Source of the DNA: Setoptus koraiensis
Taxonomy: Eukaryota; Arthropoda
Direction of reading: 5' to 3'
Assembly: GCA_048013815.1 (NCBI GenBank)
Contig: CM106585.1
Location: forward strand, 12,338,001-12,402,000
Length of the DNA stretch: 64,000 nt
Below the pieces are notes generated by a model. It did not search any database. It was not told the origin of the DNA and saw only the letters and a program-made list of their open reading frames with translations. Position 1 is the first letter of the stretch; each line of letters starts with the position of its first letter. A program made the translations under genes and the position numbers. Positions 58,829 through 64,000 of the stretch are shown piece after piece.

Positions 58829-59324
58829 GAATTCAATTATCGTTTTTATGTAATTAGTAGAATTTATCGACAACAAACAGTCTGCAGGAAATGCTCATAA
58901 GAGTGTCCGACGAATCATTACGAACATCTCTCGCTAATCGAAACTCACTCATAATCATTCACCGCTGTCTGAGATAAGTTGGTGCAATTTCATAGATTTT
59001 TGAGATAATCAATATTGGTTGAGTTCATTAGTCTTTATTGATCAAACATTGTCATGAAGGACATCAAGATCCTAAGATATTTATTAGTTATTTTGAAATT
59101 TGTTAGCTATAAAATAAATAGTCGATAGAGATCTTTCAGATTAACACCTATATTACGATCTTGTCATCAGTAATGTAAAAATCTTATTATGAAATACCTT
59201 CATATATATGGTGTGTTTGTGTATATATACATATATATAGTAACAAGAGAGGAATTGATCTAACAAAACTAATCATAAGGCTAGATTAAGAATCTATTTC
59301 TTACAATAAACAATACATCTATCA
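58829..59324. other. Convergent intergenic region
   Basis: AT-rich spacer between the ends of the SLC17 gene (+) and the SPT20 gene (-). It contains a short TATATA tract near 59203-59240. No gene seen. Confidence 0.5.
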
Positions 59325-60542
59325 CTACTTTGATGTGGTACGGTTTCGAAGCAACCTAGCTATACACCTGTTGCCACTAGATAGCCTAGACACAAATTTT
59401 TCCATGTTATTCGCTCTGTCTCTATCATTTCTAGCCTCAATGAATTGCTGTAACCTTAATTGTGAAGGCAGATTGAGGCGTCCGCTGGAGATCGCATTAG
59501 AAACAATAGATTTGCGATCGAAAGAACGCTTCCTAAAAATTTTACTTTGCCTCGTCCTACCATCAGTATCTTTTTGAAAATGTGAATGAATGGAACCCGT
59601 ACAAGACGATATAGATTCAGTTGGCTCTAAACTAAGTGTTGGTGCATTACATAAAACTATTTGTGACTCTAAATGCAATCGATCTTGGAATGTCCAAACA
59701 GTATCACAATCTTGGCTTTCCATTAAGTTGATCATATCATTGAACATTGATAGATTTGTTGGCTTGAGCAGGATGAAGTTGCTTGTATGAGATGACTGTT
59801 GAACTTTGTCCTTTGAATTAATATTATTATTGTTATTATTAATATTATTGGTAGTATTGATATATTCATAGCTATCATATGAAATATTCGTAATATTAAA
59901 GTGAATTGATTCATTTGTTTGACGAGTGTTAAGGTGATCTCGGTAATCAACTTGACCATTAGTCTGTTGGGGTTTATCAATATCGGAAGCACTACGGAAA
60001 TCACGTATTTCAATAATTAAACAGCCACTGTGCCATATTCTGTATTGACATAAAGATTGCGACCTATCAATCAATTGTATGAGAAGAGGAGGTAGCTCTT
60101 CGTTATCAATAAATTCTAGAAGACTTGTTTCCTCGTAAGATAATTTGGCAGTTTCGAAGACAATATTGCTATCATTTTTGTTGTTGGGCATCCGATCAAA
60201 CCTTGAGCTATCTCCATTATTATTAGTATTGTTATTACTATTAATATTACTATTGTTGCTGCTGTTATTGTTGGTATTAGTGTTATTGATTACATTGTTG
60301 TTGTGTATACCTTTGGAGATTGGCTTCTGGGTTGTGTAGTGAGAATTGTTGGAAGCACCGTTAATCCTGACGGCTATAGTATATCCCAGATCATGTGTAT
60401 ATAGGTTTAAAACAAGGTGGTTGAGCTTCTCTCTGCGAACTAGCTCAGCCAATAAATTGGACCTACATGTATGCGGTATAGATTCACCAGGATCATCTTT
60501 GTGGGATAATAAACGTTTTATCAATGGATACGTGTCCGACAT
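59325..60542 (-). CDS. SUPT20H: SPT20 homolog, SAGA coactivator subunit
   Basis: Single-exon gene of 405 residues with an ATG at 60542. SPT20 is a structural subunit of the SAGA histone acetyltransferase complex in the nucleus. The Spt20 domain is clear: LLAELVRREKLNHLVLNLY (about 30-48), SYEETSLLEFIDNEELPPLL (about 134-153), a CLIIEIRDFR strand, NFILLKPTNLSMFNDMI, FQDRLHLESQIVLCNAPTLS, and PSQLRLQQFIEAR near the C-terminus. Two Asn-rich inserts (around 80-110 and 225-245) break up the domain. The protein stops soon after the domain, so it is about half the length of the vertebrate protein. A possible donor (CAACAG|GTGTAT) lies near the end, so an extra 3' exon is conceivable. It is convergent with the SLC17 gene and divergent from the PRMT1 gene. 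Confidence 0.85.
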   Translation of the reverse strand: MSDTYPLIKRLLSHKDDPGESIPHTCRSNLLAELVRREKLNHLVLNLYTHDLGYTIAVRINGASNNSHYTTQKPISKGIHNNNVINNTNTNNNSSNNSNINSNNNTNNNGDSSRFDRMPNNKNDSNIVFETAKLSYEETSLLEFIDNEELPPLLIQLIDRSQSLCQYRIWHSGCLIIEIRDFRSASDIDKPQQTNGQVDYRDHLNTRQTNESIHFNITNISYDSYEYINTTNNINNNNNNINSKDKVQQSSHTSNFILLKPTNLSMFNDMINLMESQDCDTVWTFQDRLHLESQIVLCNAPTLSLEPTESISSCTGSIHSHFQKDTDGRTRQSKIFRKRSFDRKSIVSNAISSGRLNLPSQLRLQQFIEARNDRDRANNMEKFVSRLSSGNRCIARLLRNRTTSK

Positions 60543-62475
<1,933 letters not shown>

Positions 62476-62503
62476 GGCACTATTAGGAATAAGTGAGAGA
62501 AAT

Positions 62504-62509
62504 AATAAA
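62504..62509 (+). terminator. Poly(A) signal for the PRMT1 gene
   Basis: AATAAA about 30 nt after the stop codon, within the 79-bp spacer before the convergent SDHC stop. Confidence 0.55.
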
Positions 62510-62554
62510 AACATATCTTATAAATAATTCAATACATCAATATGAACTTCCTAA

Positions 62555-63079
62555 TTAACCCCTTATAAATAAAATGACTGTTCCAACCGCAGTAAGGGCA
62601 ACTACAACATAACCACTGATGTAAAGGTGCTTCAATTTAAAACCGTAGCCAGTATCCCAAAAGAGATGCCGAACTCCATTCAGCGTGTGATAAATAAGAC
62701 TAGCTCCAATGATTGTCTTTGAACCTAGTATAATCATACCAGGTACATTGTTTTGTATGAGGCTAACCACTTCAGGAAAGCTAATTGATGTACAGAATAG
62801 AGCTCCTATTCCTGCTCCATATAAAACGGCACTAGTTCCTACGCCGGTGATTCTATGCATAATAGAGAGGGTAGATGTTAATTGGGGCTTATAAACTGAC
62901 AGGTGAGGCGACATAGGTCTATTGAGATCCTTATTCTTCGTCCAGAACTCCTTGTCTCTGATTTCTTGAGTTTTGACTGGGTTCATGGTAAAGCTAGCTG
63001 TTGCCCTTGAGCTCATGACATGGGTTACGGTTTGTCTGCTATACATCTGAGCAAACCGGGTCAATATTAATGATGACAT
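62555..63079 (-). CDS. SDHC: Succinate dehydrogenase cytochrome b560 subunit (SDHC)
   Basis: Single-exon gene of 174 residues with an ATG at 63079. SDHC is a membrane anchor of mitochondrial complex II that helps bind haem b and ubiquinone. The N-terminus is Ser/Arg/Thr-rich without acidic residues, as expected of a mitochondrial targeting peptide. It is followed by the diagnostic NRPMSPHLSVYKPQLTSTLS and MHRITG, then three transmembrane helices (around LYGAGIGALF, IILGSKTIIGASLIYHTLNG and YVVVALTAVGTVILFI). The HTLNGVRHLFWD motif holds the expected haem-ligand histidine region. Length is normal for the family. Only 79 bp separate its stop from that of the convergent PRMT1 gene. Confidence 0.95.
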   Translation of the reverse strand: MSSLILTRFAQMYSRQTVTHVMSSRATASFTMNPVKTQEIRDKEFWTKNKDLNRPMSPHLSVYKPQLTSTLSIMHRITGVGTSAVLYGAGIGALFCTSISFPEVVSLIQNNVPGMIILGSKTIIGASLIYHTLNGVRHLFWDTGYGFKLKHLYISGYVVVALTAVGTVILFIRG

Positions 63080-63897
63080 GTTTGTTTAATGTTAACAATG
63101 AATATCTCAGTCTTTAGTTCGTATGATAAAAGATCGGTACAGGTAGATGTAATTAAGAGATTTTTGTGGTCGAATTAAATAACTATTTCAAGTGCATGTA
63201 GTCGTCCAAGATTTTAGAGTCAACACTAAATCCATCGGTAGAGACGCGCCAGATTCAAAGGTTTTAGCGCCTCTTAGGGAAATCTCCATCTAGACATGAC
63301 TATTATTTACAGCTATTTGTTCGCATAAGCAATCAACTAATCAAGTACTGATGATGAATTTGCACCGAGCTCAAGATTGGAGGTCGATTCTACTGTGTCT
63401 TAAGGGATGTTACATCTAGTTGACACATTCATAAGTCGCATCTTCTCTTTCTAGAATTCTGGTATCCCTTCTTCTTTCACTTTTGTCAATCGCTTGCTGG
63501 CGATCGCATGTAGGTAGTACATTTTGTTCTCTCTGATTGTTCTGATGAAACATAGATAACCCTGCTTTCACCTTAATTCATTCATCTTGATCAGATACCA
63601 TTACCGTTGCGGGTTATTGCAACAGTTTCCACGATTTTGAGTCGCCATTCCATGAGTACTAGAACACTGGTATACACAACAACAACGAAAATTTGGGAAC
63701 AAGTACTGCTAAAATATATCATTCGGAGATCAATCATATGAGCCGTCTAGACTGTCTAGAAGTACACCGAGCATGAGTGGCTTGGGTATTCCGATGTGAA
63801 TCCCTCTTCATAAATTGAAATTCACCCGTTTGATTTGAGATACTTTTGCTTGGAATCAAGTTGTGTCCTAGTTATACGAATATTAAGCTCTATTCAT

Positions 63898-63954
<57 letters not shown>

Positions 63955-64000
63955 GCCATCCAACTGCTAGATCAACATGCTACAGTGGTGTGAGGCATTA
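63080..64000. other. Intergenic region upstream of SDHC
   Basis: Contains the SDHC promoter region and no open frame or exon that I can support. It ends with a long (TA)n tract and unique sequence cut by the window edge. Confidence 0.5.
63902..63951. repeat. (AT)25 microsatellite
   Basis: Uninterrupted AT dinucleotide run of about 50 bp. Confidence 0.95.

Overview
This is eukaryotic nuclear DNA. It has spliced genes with GT-AG introns, AATAAA signals, many microsatellites and proteins with long Gln/Asn/Ser tracts. The gene set (GW182, a domeless-type cytokine receptor, asteroid/ASTE1, an arthropod-style calmodulin-like protein, an SLC17 carrier, SPT20, PRMT1 and SDHC) points to an arthropod. 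Most introns are short (about 74-150 bp) and several genes have a single exon, which suggests a compact genome such as a mite or other small arthropod. The exact taxon cannot be fixed from the sequence alone. I recognised no virus-derived element, no transposon with coding capacity, no tRNA or rRNA gene and no CRISPR array.

Layout. 1-5575: gene-free, rich in microsatellites, minisatellites and short hairpins. 5576-10441 (+): GW182/TNRC6 in six exons, the core miRNA-silencing scaffold. 12545-15033 (+): fibronectin-III cytokine receptor resembling domeless. 15324-16586 (-): secreted protein of unknown family. 17255-23927 (-): very large Gln/Ser-rich coiled-coil protein in two exons. 23964-39138: about 15 kb without recognisable genes, rich in GGCC palindromes. 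39139-40160 (-): two coding exons whose reading phase fits the big gene, so 17255-40160 may be one gene with a 15 kb intron. 41627-42379 (-): single-pass membrane protein of unknown family. 42380-45236: gene-free. 45237-46346 (-): DUF2236/mpaB-like oxygenase-family protein. 46402-46746 (+): possible small divergent gene. 47057-49141 (-): asteroid (ASTE1) nuclease. 49142-53925: gene-free, with minisatellites. 53926-55459 (+): calmodulin-like protein whose last coding exon is only 32 nt. 56614-58791 (+): SLC17 transporter in five exons. 59325-60542 (-): SPT20 (SAGA subunit). 61438-62475 (+) and 62555-63079 (-): PRMT1-type arginine methyltransferase and SDHC, tail to tail. 63080-64000: gene-free, ending near a (TA)n tract.

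The neighbours do not form one pathway. They are ordinary housekeeping and signalling genes of an animal chromosome.

The most striking observation is that the GW182 gene carries an ancient internal duplication. A degenerate copy of the GW-motif, UBA and Q-rich blocks lies, without introns, upstream of the canonical set. Other points worth checking are the possible single gene spanning 17-40 kb, the excess of long perfect palindromes in non-coding DNA, a tandem array of 14-bp palindromes, and several orphan proteins.
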